This document shows, piece by piece, positions 30,289 through 39,374 of a stretch of DNA of 64,000 nucleotides. The position numbers and the translations under genes were made by a program. The stretch is taken from positions 124,001-188,000 of the forward strand of contig NZ_JGYU01000002.1 of NCBI RefSeq assembly GCF_000741135.1, given 5' to 3'. The notes below the pieces were generated by a model, which saw only the letters and a list, made by a program, of their open reading frames with translations, did not search any database and was not told where the DNA came from. The DNA comes from Bifidobacterium choerinum (GTDB taxonomy: Bacteria; Actinomycetota; Actinomycetes; Actinomycetales; Bifidobacteriaceae). Positions within the stretch are counted from its first letter, which is position 1, and each line of letters begins with the position of its first letter.

Positions 30289-31811
30289 CAGGCCTCACCT
30301 CCCGGGTGTGCATCGTCGACCGCGCGTTGCGGCAGGTTGACGTAGGAATGGGTGTTGATCGGGGTGACGATCTGCGTGATCGGTCCGTCGCCGTCGTTCG
30401 CGGCGGTCGACGAGGATACGGCGGCGTCGTTCGCGGCGGAGCTCGCTTCGGCCCGCTGGCGGCTGCGCAGCACCGACAGCGCCTCCATGCGGAAGGTGTC
30501 GCTCAACTCGTCGGACTGCGGCTTGTTCGCCGCGTTCGAGATGATGATGAGCAGCGCGGCGAGGAGGTAGTTCGCGATCAGCGATGAGCCGCCGGCGGCC
30601 ATGTACGGCATCGTCAGGCCGGTGAGCGGGATGACGAGCGTGATGCCGCCGACGACGGTGAAGACCTGGAAGGCCATCGTGAACACGAGGCCGGAGGACA
30701 GCAGCTTGCCGAAGCCGTCCTTGATCTTCATCGCGATGATCATGCCGGCCGCGATGATGAGCAGGTAGAGCATGAGCACGGCGAAGACGCCGACGAGACC
30801 GAGCTCCTCGCCGGTCGACGCGTAGATGAAGTCGGAGTTCGCCAGCGGCGTGACGGTCGGGTAGCCCTGACCGAGGCCGGTGCCCATCAGACCGCCCGAG
30901 GCGAGGCCGAACAGGCCCTGCACGATCTGGCTCGAACCGCCCGGATAACGCGAATAGATCGCCGGGTCGAAGGGATGCAGCCAGGCGTCGACGCGGTAGC
31001 CGACATGCGCGAAGATGTGCGCGGCGACGACACTGCCGGCGGCGAAGGCGAGGAAGCCGATGATGATCCAGCTCACGCGTCCGGTGGCGACGTACAGCAT
31101 CGCGACGAACATCGCGAAGAACATCAGCGACGTGCCCAGATCATGCTGCAGGATGAGCACGCCCATCGACGCGATCCAGACGATGACGATCGGGCCGAGG
31201 TCCTTGAACCGGGGCAGCTGCAGCGGTCCGAGCTTCTTGCCGCCGACGGCGAGCTGGTCGCGGTGGTTGAACAGATAGGAGGCGAAGAAGAACGCGAGGA
31301 ACAGCTTCGCGAACTCACCCGGCTGCAGCGAGTACGGTCCGATGCCGATCCAGATGCGCGCGCCTCCGATCTCACGGCCGAGGCCGGGGATCATCGGCGA
31401 GAGCAGCAGCACGAGGCCGATGACCATGCTCACATAGGAGAATCGCCGCAGCACGCGGTAGTCGCGCATGAACACGAACAGCAGGTCGCAGCAGACGAGC
31501 GCGAGGCACAGCCAGATCATCTGGCGCGTCGCGACGCTCGTGCCCATCGCCGCGTCGCAGCGCGCGATCATCAGGATGCCGATCGACGTGAGCATCAGCA
31601 CGCAGGCCATGATCGACTGGTTCGCGTACGGCTGGAACTTGCAGATGAGCGCCCACGTGACGATGAACAGCACGGCGATGACGCCCATCAATACGAGCGC
31701 CGTCGCCGGCGGCCGCCCCTCGGTGCGTGCGAACATCTGGAAGACGCCGATGGCCGTGATGGCGAACGCGAAGAGGATCTGCAGCAGATAGCGTATCCGG
31801 GTCTTCGTCAC
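30288..31811 (-). CDS. rodA: SEDS-family peptidoglycan polymerase (FtsW/RodA/SpoVE)
   Basis: SEDS proteins polymerise lipid II into glycan strands with a partner transpeptidase, here the adjacent PbpA. The protein has about 12 hydrophobic helices in 507 residues. Typical segments are GGARIWIGIGPYSLQPGEFAK, which holds conserved Gly/Arg/Pro/Glu positions, and the later loop with SDFIYASTGEELGLVG, containing the catalytic aspartate region. The C-terminal 60 residues are cytosolic and unstructured. The start overlaps the pstP stop by four bases. In actinobacteria this locus copy is usually called rodA; it could equally serve as a division-type FtsW. Confidence 0.93.
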   Translation of the reverse strand: MTKTRIRYLLQILFAFAITAIGVFQMFARTEGRPPATALVLMGVIAVLFIVTWALICKFQPYANQSIMACVLMLTSIGILMIARCDAAMGTSVATRQMIWLCLALVCCDLLFVFMRDYRVLRRFSYVSMVIGLVLLLSPMIPGLGREIGGARIWIGIGPYSLQPGEFAKLFLAFFFASYLFNHRDQLAVGGKKLGPLQLPRFKDLGPIVIVWIASMGVLILQHDLGTSLMFFAMFVAMLYVATGRVSWIIIGFLAFAAGSVVAAHIFAHVGYRVDAWLHPFDPAIYSRYPGGSSQIVQGLFGLASGGLMGTGLGQGYPTVTPLANSDFIYASTGEELGLVGVFAVLMLYLLIIAAGMIIAMKIKDGFGKLLSSGLVFTMAFQVFTVVGGITLVIPLTGLTMPYMAAGGSSLIANYLLAALLIIISNAANKPQSDELSDTFRMEALSVLRSRQRAEASSAANDAAVSSSTAANDGDGPITQIVTPINTHSYVNLPQRAVDDAHPGGEA

Positions 31812-33430
31812 TTCGAATCCTTCTCCTCGGCCGTGGCGGACGGCGACGCCGACGACGAAGCGGACGGCGACGGCGTCGCCGTGCCCCTCTTCGTTTGCTC
31901 AGGCGCGTCCTTCTGCGTCTTCGCGGCGGCCTTGCGGCGCGCTTCCTCGTCCTTGCGCTGCTGCTGAGTCTTCCTGAGCTCCTGTTCGATCTGGTCGGCC
32001 TTCGCGACGGCGGCGTCGTAGTCGTCGACGTTGATGCCGGCTTCGAGCTGGTTCTGCCAGCCCTCAGGCAGCTCGCTGAACGTCAGGTTCGTCTGCTCGA
32101 CCGGATGCGACAGCTTGATGCCGAAGATGTCGGTGGGCACGCCCTGATAGATCGCGACGGTGTCGCCATCCTTCGCGAGAAAGTACTGCCTTTGGCTCCA
32201 CATGTACGCACCGCCGGCGATGCCGCACAGCGCGAGCACGGCGATGATGACGGTGATCGTCGCGGCGACGCGTCCGCGGAAGCGACGCGAACGCGCGGCC
32301 TTCTTCTTCTCGAGCTGCTCATGGTGGATCGCGGCGGCGACCTCCGGATCGTTCGGGTCGGCGCTGTACCGTCCGTTGCTTTTGCGCACAACCGGAATCT
32401 CGCCGGTGTCCGGATCCTGCAGCTCGCCGGTTTCCTCACGCACTTCGCTCGTGTGGCCGACGCTCGGCTTCGCCGGTATGCCGCCGACCGCCGTGTCGTC
32501 ATCGGACGGACGTGACTGGATGAGCGCTGCCGCGCGTTCCGCCGGTGACGATTTCGCGATGAGCGCGGGCGCGGCGGCGACCGGTTCGTTGACGATGTCG
32601 GCGATCGCGTCGAGCGAGGCGCTCGCCGCACCGCCGATGAGCGGCGTCTGGTGCGGGACGTCGAAGGAGTCGGCGTTGAGCGCGAGCGTCGCGTCGGCGA
32701 GGACGGCCGTCACATTGTCGGTGCTGCCGGCGCGCAGCGCCATCGAGACGAGCCGCTGCGCGCATTCCTCCGGATCGGTCGCCGCGAGCATCGTCTCCTC
32801 AATCGTCGAATCCTCGAGAACGCCGCACAGGCCGTCGGAGCACAGCAGCAGACGGTCGCCGGGATAGGCGACGCGGATCGAGATGTCGGGCCGCGCGTCG
32901 ATGTCGAAGTCGCCGAGCACGCGCATGACGACGTTGCGCTGCGGATGGTTGCGCGCCTCGGATTCGCTGATGCGCTTCGTGTCGATGAGATGCTGGACAT
33001 AGCTGTGGTCGCTCGTCAGGCGCATCAGCGCGCCGTCGCGCAGCAGATACGCGCGCGAGTCGCCGATGTGCGCGAGCACCCAGTAGCCGGAGACCAACGT
33101 GATCGCCGTGATTGTCGTGCCCATGCCGGCGAGTTTGCGTTCGCGTTTCGCCTTGCCGACGATTGCGTCGTGCGCGGCGAGCGTCGACGTCTCCATGATT
33201 GCGGTCGCGCGTGCGACGTCGCCGCCGGCGCTGTCCTTCTCGATGTGCGCGAGCGAACGGATCGCGATCGTCGATGCGGTGTCGCCGCCGGCGTGGCCGC
33301 CCATGCCGTCGCAGATCGCGACGAGGTGGGCGCCCGCGAACGATGAGTCTTGGTTGTTGGAGCGGACGGTGCCGACGTCGGAGACGGTCGTCGAATACAT
33401 GTACAGCGTGCTGTGCTCTGCGGAGGTCAT
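31808..33430 (-). CDS. pstP: PP2C-type Ser/Thr protein phosphatase (PstP)
   Basis: This metal-dependent phosphatase reverses PknA/PknB phosphorylation. Its catalytic domain covers about residues 1-240: CDGMGGHAGG, GSTTI-like MGTTITA, LLLCSDGL and TDNVTAVL hold the metal-binding aspartates. A long linker (about 240-375) leads to one helix (VAATITVIIAVLALCGIAGG), and an external tail follows with a coiled, Lys/Arg-rich part and a serine/proline-rich end (TPSPSASSSASPSA). It has 540 residues. The ATG lies 4 bases after the fhaB stop. Bifidobacterial PstP is similar in layout to the mycobacterial enzyme. Confidence 0.93.
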   Translation of the reverse strand: MTSAEHSTLYMYSTTVSDVGTVRSNNQDSSFAGAHLVAICDGMGGHAGGDTASTIAIRSLAHIEKDSAGGDVARATAIMETSTLAAHDAIVGKAKRERKLAGMGTTITAITLVSGYWVLAHIGDSRAYLLRDGALMRLTSDHSYVQHLIDTKRISESEARNHPQRNVVMRVLGDFDIDARPDISIRVAYPGDRLLLCSDGLCGVLEDSTIEETMLAATDPEECAQRLVSMALRAGSTDNVTAVLADATLALNADSFDVPHQTPLIGGAASASLDAIADIVNEPVAAAPALIAKSSPAERAAALIQSRPSDDDTAVGGIPAKPSVGHTSEVREETGELQDPDTGEIPVVRKSNGRYSADPNDPEVAAAIHHEQLEKKKAARSRRFRGRVAATITVIIAVLALCGIAGGAYMWSQRQYFLAKDGDTVAIYQGVPTDIFGIKLSHPVEQTNLTFSELPEGWQNQLEAGINVDDYDAAVAKADQIEQELRKTQQQRKDEEARRKAAAKTQKDAPEQTKRGTATPSPSASSSASPSATAEEKDSK

Positions 33431-33434
33431 CGGC

Positions 33435-33977
33435 TCACCTCAGTTCGAAGGTGGTCGCACCGATGCGCACGGGCATGCGCGGCGCGAGGATCGTGGGCGC
33501 GGTGATGCGCTGCTGGTTGACCACGGTTCCGTTCGTGCTGTGCAGGTCCTCGATGGCCCACTGGTGCGAGCGTTCGTCGGGATAGACGCGCGCATGGTGC
33601 GACGAGACGAATTCGTCGTCGAGCACGACGGTGTTCGAAGCCGCGCGTCCCAATGTGATGACGGATGAATTCAGCGGCACCGAGGTGCCGGCGAGCGGGC
33701 CGTCGATGATGACGAGCAGCGTCGGCTGCTTGTCCGCGGCCGTCGCCGGCATAGCGCCCGTCGCCGGATGGTTCGGCGTCGAGCTGGCGGGTGTGGCCGC
33801 GACCGGCGCATCGGCCTTCCTGCGGACCTCGCGTTCCTTTTTGCGGCGTGCGCGCGACTTGCGTGGGCTGTAGGAGGCCACGTCGCGGTACAGAGAGCGG
33901 GCGATGCTCCAGACGAACACCCACAGCAGGATGAGGAACGCGTATTTCAGTACCGCGAAGGTAAGTTCGGTAATCAT
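33435..33977 (-). CDS. fhaB: FHA-domain protein FhaB (FipA-like)
   Basis: An N-terminal helix (FAVLKYAFLILLWVFVWSI) anchors the protein, a basic linker follows, and the C-terminal FHA domain (about residues 95-175) has the phosphothreonine-binding signature: LGRAASNTVVLDDEFVSSHHARV and STNGTVVN. In mycobacteria FhaB binds phosphorylated FtsZ and FtsQ partners. The length is 180 residues. The gene is between fhaA (21 bases upstream) and pstP (4 bases downstream) and so belongs to the same operon. Confidence 0.93.
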   Translation of the reverse strand: MITELTFAVLKYAFLILLWVFVWSIARSLYRDVASYSPRKSRARRKKEREVRRKADAPVAATPASSTPNHPATGAMPATAADKQPTLLVIIDGPLAGTSVPLNSSVITLGRAASNTVVLDDEFVSSHHARVYPDERSHQWAIEDLHSTNGTVVNQQRITAPTILAPRMPVRIGATTFELR

Positions 33978-33998
33978 AACGGCAATCGGTGTCCCGGT

Positions 33999-34700
33999 TT
34001 ACTCCTGGTCCTGCGACGACGCCCAGTAGAGGATGCGCGTACGGCCGATCGTGATCGTGTTGCCGTCGAGCAGCGTGGCCGCCGGCACCTGATGGCCTTC
34101 GACGTAGGTGCCGTTCGTCGAGCCGAGGTCACGTGCGATGACGCCGTTGTCGGTGATGTCGATCTCCAGATGCTTGCGGGAGATGCCCGGGTCGTCGATG
34201 ACGATGTCGCAGCCGGAGCCGCGTCCGATGATCGTCTTGCTCTTTGTGAGCAGATACTGGCTGTTGTTCACCTCGAGCATCGGGCAGTCCTCGGCCTGCG
34301 CGTCGGTCGTGACCGGGACGGCGTTGCCCTGCACGGATTCGCTCGTGAGCTTGAAATTGCCCTTCGACAGTTCGAGGTCCTCCTCGAACACGACGACGAC
34401 GGGGCCTACGAACGCGTAATGCTGGCTCTTCGCGTACTTCGTGAGGTTGTCGGCGAGTTCGTTGGCGAGCGCCTCCGAACCCCACTGTTCGATGCGGTCG
34501 AAATCGGGGGTGCTCAGCTTGAAGCGATACTCGTTCGGCGCGACCGTGCGTTCGCGACCCACCGGCATGGCCGATTCGTCGATCTCGCGTTCGAGCGCGC
34601 TCGTCAGGTCGACGGGCTGCAGGTCCTTGGAGCCGAATTTCGCGAACACTCCGTTGACCGCGCCTTCCACGCTTTTCTCAAAACGGTCAAGAACGCTCAT
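33999..34700 (-). CDS. fhaA: FHA-domain protein FhaA (DUF3662 plus FHA)
   Basis: The first 120 residues are the DUF3662 domain (MSVLDRFEKSVEGAVNGVFAK... ALEREIDE), and the C-terminal FHA domain carries IIGRGSGCDIVIDDPGISRKH and GSTNGTYVEG. In mycobacteria FhaA is a substrate of PknA/PknB, binds the MurJ pseudokinase complex and links kinase signals to peptidoglycan precursor export. The protein has 233 residues and lacks the long repeat-rich linker of the mycobacterial form. The start at 34700 is preferred over a frame 58 codons longer, because the family N-terminus begins there and AAGGGA lies upstream. It is the first gene of the cluster; its promoter must lie in 34701-34984. Confidence 0.92.
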   Translation of the reverse strand: MSVLDRFEKSVEGAVNGVFAKFGSKDLQPVDLTSALEREIDESAMPVGRERTVAPNEYRFKLSTPDFDRIEQWGSEALANELADNLTKYAKSQHYAFVGPVVVVFEEDLELSKGNFKLTSESVQGNAVPVTTDAQAEDCPMLEVNNSQYLLTKSKTIIGRGSGCDIVIDDPGISRKHLEIDITDNGVIARDLGSTNGTYVEGHQVPAATLLDGNTITIGRTRILYWASSQDQE

Positions 34701-34970
34701 AGTAGTCCCTTTCTTGTTCCTGTCCCATCCTACGCTTGGTCGCGAACCGCGCCGGCCTTTGTGACTGCCGGACGAATGCCCGTCCGCGTCGGACGTCGCC
34801 GTGGACAGCACTGCATGACGCGCCGCGCACGTCATTCGCATATGACTCATGATATATGAATACGTCTGTTCCATCCTTTATACGGATACGCGATGACCGA
34901 CGTCGCGCGCGGCGGCGACGGTCGCCGTGCGCGACGGCACGCGTTCAGCCAATGCGCAGGGTCGCGGTGC

Positions 34971-34976
34971 TAGCGT
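34971..34976 (+). promoter_or_regulatory. -10 box of a probable leaderless S9 peptidase mRNA
   Basis: TAGCGT is followed by 8 bases and the ATG at 34985, with no ribosome-binding site. It is a weaker case than the 7-base examples elsewhere in the window. Confidence 0.35.
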
Positions 34977-34984
34977 AATGCGGT

Positions 34985-37348
34985 ATGACGCAAACCACTG
35001 TGCACACGAATGATCCCCGCTCCGTTGATTCCTCGATTCCCGACTACGCCGCCGCGAAGGCGCGCACGCTGCGCTTCAGCTGCGGCGCCCCGCGCAGCCC
35101 GCGCCTGCTCGGCGACGGCTCGCGCATGCTGTTCCTGCGTTCCGACGGCGCCGAGGACACGGCGACGTCGCTGTGGATGGGCGAGGCCGACGGCACCGAG
35201 ACGCTGCTCGCCGATCCGCGCGCACTGCTCGCCGACGCCGACGCCGAGGACGTGCCCGCCGCCGAGCGCGCACGCCGCGAACGCGCGCGTGAAGGCGGCA
35301 GCGGCATCGTCTCCTATGCGGTCGACGCGGCCGGCCGAGTCGTCGTCTTCACGATCAACGACCAGCTGTTCGTCTCGACGATCGCCGACGATGTCGCCGA
35401 AGCCGAGACGACGGCGCTCGACGTACACGCCGCCGACGGCACTGGCGAACCGCTGCACCCGATCCTCAACCCGCGCGTGAGCCCCGACGGCACGCGTATC
35501 GCCTATTCGACCGGCGCGGCCGTCATCGTCGTCGACGCCGCAACCGGCGAGGCCGGCGTCGCCTACGCGGTGCCGCAGGACGAGCGCGCCGACGTGCGCG
35601 CCGGCATCGCCGAGTTCGCCGCCGCCGAGGAGATGGACCGCTACGACGGCTTCTGGTGGGGCCCCGATTCGCGCACGTTGCTCATCGAGCGCTTCGACTC
35701 GTCGCCGGAGCCGCTGTGGACGATCAGCGACCCCGCACACCCGGACCGCCGCGGATTCGACCACCGCTATCCGCGCGCGCTCACGCACAACGCGATCGTC
35801 GAACTCTACGCCGTGCATCTGGGCGACGACCGCCTGAACGCGGAACGCACGGCGCTCGTCGACTGGGACAACGACACCTACGAATATCTGGCCGTCGTGC
35901 GTTGGGACACCGGGCATATGCCGCTGCTGCGCGTCCTCGATCGCCTCCAGCAGCACGAGCAGATCCTGCACATCGACGTACCGAAGGAGCAGGACTGGAA
36001 GCGCTACGCGCCCGTCGAGGACGGCGTCGTGCCGCTGATGCCGGTCACCGTGCTTGAAACGCACGCCAACGACCGGTGGATCGACGTCATCGGCGGCGCG
36101 CCCGCCTACACGCCGTCCGGCGCGCTCATCTGCTCGGTCAACGACATGGAGCACGACACAAACCGCCTGACCGTCGACGGCCGTCCGTTCACGCCGGTCG
36201 GCTGGCAGGTGCGCGAAGTGCTCGACGCCGACGACGAAACGGTCATGTGCGTCGTGCAGCGCACGCCCGAGCAGGCGCCCGACGTGCCGAAGCAGTGGGC
36301 GTCGACGGCCGACGACCACGATGCGCGCAGTTTCGACGTGGTCGCCTTCGACTATGACGGCGACGTGTATCCGGTCACCGACGAACCGGGCGTGTGGAGC
36401 GCGACGCGCGCCGGCGACGGCCTCGTCGTCACCGGTCGCGACATGGCCGATCCGCGCCTGCAGATGACGCACTACTATCGCGGCGAGGCCGTCGCCGTCG
36501 CCAACAACGCGGCGACGCCGGGACTCGACATCAACGTGCGCTTCGTGCGTCTCGGCGAACGCAGGTTGCACGCGGCGATCGTCGCGCCGACCGGCGTGAA
36601 ATACGCGGACGTGCAGTCGCTGCCGGTGCTCATGCACCCCTACGGCGGCCCCGGTTTCCAGCAGGTCACGCTCAGCCAGTCCGCGTACTGGGACGCGCAG
36701 TGGTGGGCCGAACAGGGCTACCTCGTCGTCATCGCCGACGGCCGCGGTACGACCGGCCGCGGGCCGGCATGGGACCGCGAGGTGTACAAGGCGATGAAGC
36801 AGGTCACATTGGAGGACCAGGTCGACGCCGTGCACGCGCTCGACGACGCGGTGCGCCATATCAACGACGCGGCCGCCTACGGCAGGCACGCATCGGGCGC
36901 CCGCGCGCATGTGCTGCCGCGCCCGGAGCTCGACCGCGTCGCGATGATCGGATGGTCGTACGGCGGCTTCCTGTCCGCGCTTGCCGTGCTCGACGCGCCG
37001 GAGACCTTCGCGGCCGCGTGCGCCGGCGCCCCGCCGACCGACTGGACGCTGTACGACACCTGCTACACCGAGCGTTTCCTCGGACTCGACGAGGCCGACT
37101 ACGTGCGCAACAGCATCATCGACGACGCGCCGGCGCTGCGACGCCCGCTGATGCTCATCCACGGCTTCGCCGACGACAACGTGACGATTGCGCATTCGCT
37201 GCGGCTGAGCCAGACGCTGATGGCGGCCGGGCGCGACCACACGTTCCTGCCGCTGACCGGCATCACGCATATGACGAACGACCCGACCGTCGCGCGCAAC
37301 CTGCTGCTGCTCCAGCGCGACTTCCTGGAGCGCGCGCTGAGGCGCTGA
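34985..37348 (+). CDS. S9-family prolyl peptidase (dipeptidyl-peptidase IV type)
   Basis: The enzyme removes dipeptides after proline or alanine from peptide N-termini. An N-terminal beta-propeller domain (about residues 60-500) precedes an alpha/beta-hydrolase domain. The catalytic triad is visible as Ser in GWSYGGFLS, Asp in HGFADDNV and His in GITHMTND. The Glu-Glu motif that anchors the substrate N-terminus is seen as FAAAEEMDRYDG. There is no signal peptide, so it is probably cytosolic and acts on imported peptides. It has 787 residues. It is convergent with the acyl-CoA synthetase gene, and only 16 bases separate the stops. The codon bias and repeated GCC/GAC codons match the neighbours. 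Confidence 0.92.
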   Translation: MTQTTVHTNDPRSVDSSIPDYAAAKARTLRFSCGAPRSPRLLGDGSRMLFLRSDGAEDTATSLWMGEADGTETLLADPRALLADADAEDVPAAERARRERAREGGSGIVSYAVDAAGRVVVFTINDQLFVSTIADDVAEAETTALDVHAADGTGEPLHPILNPRVSPDGTRIAYSTGAAVIVVDAATGEAGVAYAVPQDERADVRAGIAEFAAAEEMDRYDGFWWGPDSRTLLIERFDSSPEPLWTISDPAHPDRRGFDHRYPRALTHNAIVELYAVHLGDDRLNAERTALVDWDNDTYEYLAVVRWDTGHMPLLRVLDRLQQHEQILHIDVPKEQDWKRYAPVEDGVVPLMPVTVLETHANDRWIDVIGGAPAYTPSGALICSVNDMEHDTNRLTVDGRPFTPVGWQVREVLDADDETVMCVVQRTPEQAPDVPKQWASTADDHDARSFDVVAFDYDGDVYPVTDEPGVWSATRAGDGLVVTGRDMADPRLQMTHYYRGEAVAVANNAATPGLDINVRFVRLGERRLHAAIVAPTGVKYADVQSLPVLMHPYGGPGFQQVTLSQSAYWDAQWWAEQGYLVVIADGRGTTGRGPAWDREVYKAMKQVTLEDQVDAVHALDDAVRHINDAAAYGRHASGARAHVLPRPELDRVAMIGWSYGGFLSALAVLDAPETFAAACAGAPPTDWTLYDTCYTERFLGLDEADYVRNSIIDDAPALRRPLMLIHGFADDNVTIAHSLRLSQTLMAAGRDHTFLPLTGITHMTNDPTVARNLLLLQRDFLERALRR

Positions 37349-37364
37349 GCCCCGTCGCCGCGTT

Positions 37365-39185
37365 TCAACGCTTGGCGCCGTAGATGCCGGAGGCGATCTG
37401 GTCGGTGAAGACCTCGTTGACCTTCGGCCGCACGACCTTCATCGACGGCGTCAGGCACTTGTTCTCCTGCGTGAACGTGACCGGCAGCACGATGAACTTG
37501 CGCACCGATTCGGCGCGCGAGACCTCGGCGTTCGCACGGTCGACGTACTTCTGGATCTCGGCGGCGACCTCCGGCAGCCCGGCGGCCTGCTCGATCGTCA
37601 GGCCCGCCGGCAGCTTCTGCGTCGGCAGCCAGTTCTCCAGACCCTCCTGGTCGAGCGTGACGACGGCGCCGACGAAGGGGCGGTTGTCGCCGACGACGAC
37701 GGCGTGCTCGACGATCGGACAGGTGGCGATCTCCTGCTCCATCGGGATCGGCGCGACGTTCTTGCCGCCGGCCGTGATGATGATGTCCTTCGCGCGGCCG
37801 GTCAATGTGATGTGGCCTTCGTCGTCGAGCGACGCCAGATCGCCGGTCTTCAGCCAGCCGTCGGCCGCGAAGGTCTCGGCCGTCTTCTCGGGGAGATTGT
37901 GGTAGCCGCGGAACACGTTCTGGCCCTTGACTTCGAGTTCGCCGGTCGCCGAGATGCGCACCGACGAGCCGGGCACCGGCTGGCCGACGGTGCCGATGAC
38001 GTTGTCGTGCACACGCGTGAACGCGAAGGGCGCCGCCGTCTCGGTCAGGCCGTAGCCCTGGATCATCGTCAGGCCGATGCCGTTGAAGAACGTCGCCAGG
38101 CGACGGTCGAGCGGCGCGCCGCCGCACGCGAGGTACTTGATGCGCGGGCCGAAGGCGCCGCGGATCGAACTGTAGACGAGACGCTCGTAGAACGCATGCT
38201 CGGCGCGCTGCTTCGCGTCCGGGCGCTCGCCGCGCTGCTCCATCTCGCTCCATTCGCGCGCGAATTCGGCGGCCTTCGCGAAGATGCGGCCCTTGAAGCC
38301 GGTGCCGGCCTTGCGCGACGCCGCGTTGTAGACCTTCTCGAAGACGCGCGGCACCGAAAGCACGAAGGTCGGTTCGAAGGTCTGCATGTCGTGCGGCAGC
38401 GTCTTCGTGCTCGGCAGATAGCCGATGACGCCGGCATCGGAGGTGAACACGAAGTACTGGATGAATCGGGCGAAGCAGTGGGCGAGCGGCAGGAACAGCA
38501 GCAGGCGCGCGTTGCCCTCGAGCATCTCCGGGACGCATTCGGCGGCCGCACGTGTGATACTCACGAAGTTGCGGTGCGTCAGTTCGGCGCCTTTCGGCGC
38601 GCCGGTGGAACCCGACGTGTAGACGATCGTCGCCAGATCGTCGGCGCCGACGCCGGCGATGCGTTCGTCGAGCTCCTCGTCGGAGATCATGACGCCGAGC
38701 CCCTTGAGCGCGGCGATCGCGTTCGCGTCGAGCATCAGGATGCGTTCGAGCTTCGGGCAGTGGTCGAAGACGGAGTCGAGGCGGTCGAAGCGCTCCTGGT
38801 TGTCGGCGATCGCCAATTTCACGTCGGAGTCGTTGAGGATGCGTTCGGCCTGGATCGCCGAATCGGTGTCGTAGATCGGCACCGTCACGGCGCCGACGGC
38901 GGCGAGCGCGAAGTCGAGCAGACCCCATTCGACGCGCGTCGCCGAGAAGATCGTCACGGCGTCGCCCTTCGCGATGCCGAACTGGATCAGTCCCTTCGCG
39001 ATCGCGCGCACCTCGTCGTTGAACTGGCCGGCGGTGAGCGTGCTCCACGAGCCGTCGGGCTCCTTGTTCTCTGTGAGCGGGGAATCGGCGCCGGAACGCT
39101 CGAGGCGGTCGGTCAGCAACGTGTAGATCGTTTCATTGTCGCGGACGGTGAGCGCATGGCCCGGCGTCGTGTACTCGGTGAGCAT
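37365..39185 (-). CDS. fadD: Long-chain fatty acid--CoA ligase (AMP-forming)
   Basis: The enzyme activates fatty acids with ATP and CoA. The AMP-binding motif VYTSGSTGAPKGAELTH lies near residue 190, IQGYGLTETAAP near residue 390, and the C-terminal GWLKTGDLASLDDEGHITLTGR.KDIIITAGGKN contains the hinge and lysine region. The length of 606 residues is usual for long-chain enzymes. AAGGATT precedes the ATG at 39185. Bifidobacteria do not oxidise fatty acids, so the role is probably recycling host or membrane lipids; this is inference. It is divergent from the alpha/beta hydrolase gene, a lipase-like protein that could supply its substrate. Confidence 0.93.
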   Translation of the reverse strand: MLTEYTTPGHALTVRDNETIYTLLTDRLERSGADSPLTENKEPDGSWSTLTAGQFNDEVRAIAKGLIQFGIAKGDAVTIFSATRVEWGLLDFALAAVGAVTVPIYDTDSAIQAERILNDSDVKLAIADNQERFDRLDSVFDHCPKLERILMLDANAIAALKGLGVMISDEELDERIAGVGADDLATIVYTSGSTGAPKGAELTHRNFVSITRAAAECVPEMLEGNARLLLFLPLAHCFARFIQYFVFTSDAGVIGYLPSTKTLPHDMQTFEPTFVLSVPRVFEKVYNAASRKAGTGFKGRIFAKAAEFAREWSEMEQRGERPDAKQRAEHAFYERLVYSSIRGAFGPRIKYLACGGAPLDRRLATFFNGIGLTMIQGYGLTETAAPFAFTRVHDNVIGTVGQPVPGSSVRISATGELEVKGQNVFRGYHNLPEKTAETFAADGWLKTGDLASLDDEGHITLTGRAKDIIITAGGKNVAPIPMEQEIATCPIVEHAVVVGDNRPFVGAVVTLDQEGLENWLPTQKLPAGLTIEQAAGLPEVAAEIQKYVDRANAEVSRAESVRKFIVLPVTFTQENKCLTPSMKVVRPKVNEVFTDQIASGIYGAKR

Positions 39186-39361
39186 GGGAAATCCTTCGAA
39201 TCCTTCGTAGCAGCCTTCGGAACGCGGCCGTCCGTGCGGCCGCCTCGGCTATCCTACGGTACCGTAGGGAATGTGCGCCTCGTATGAATCGACAACACAC
39301 GCCGGCTGCGCTTTGTAGGGAACGCACAATCGGCGCCGCGCCGCGAAGCGCGCGGGCCGTT

Positions 39362-39367
39362 TAGGAT
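39362..39367 (+). promoter_or_regulatory. -10 box of a probable leaderless hydrolase mRNA
   Basis: TAGGAT is followed by 7 bases and the ATG at 39375; there is no ribosome-binding site. Confidence 0.5.
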
Positions 39368-39374
39368 GGTCGGT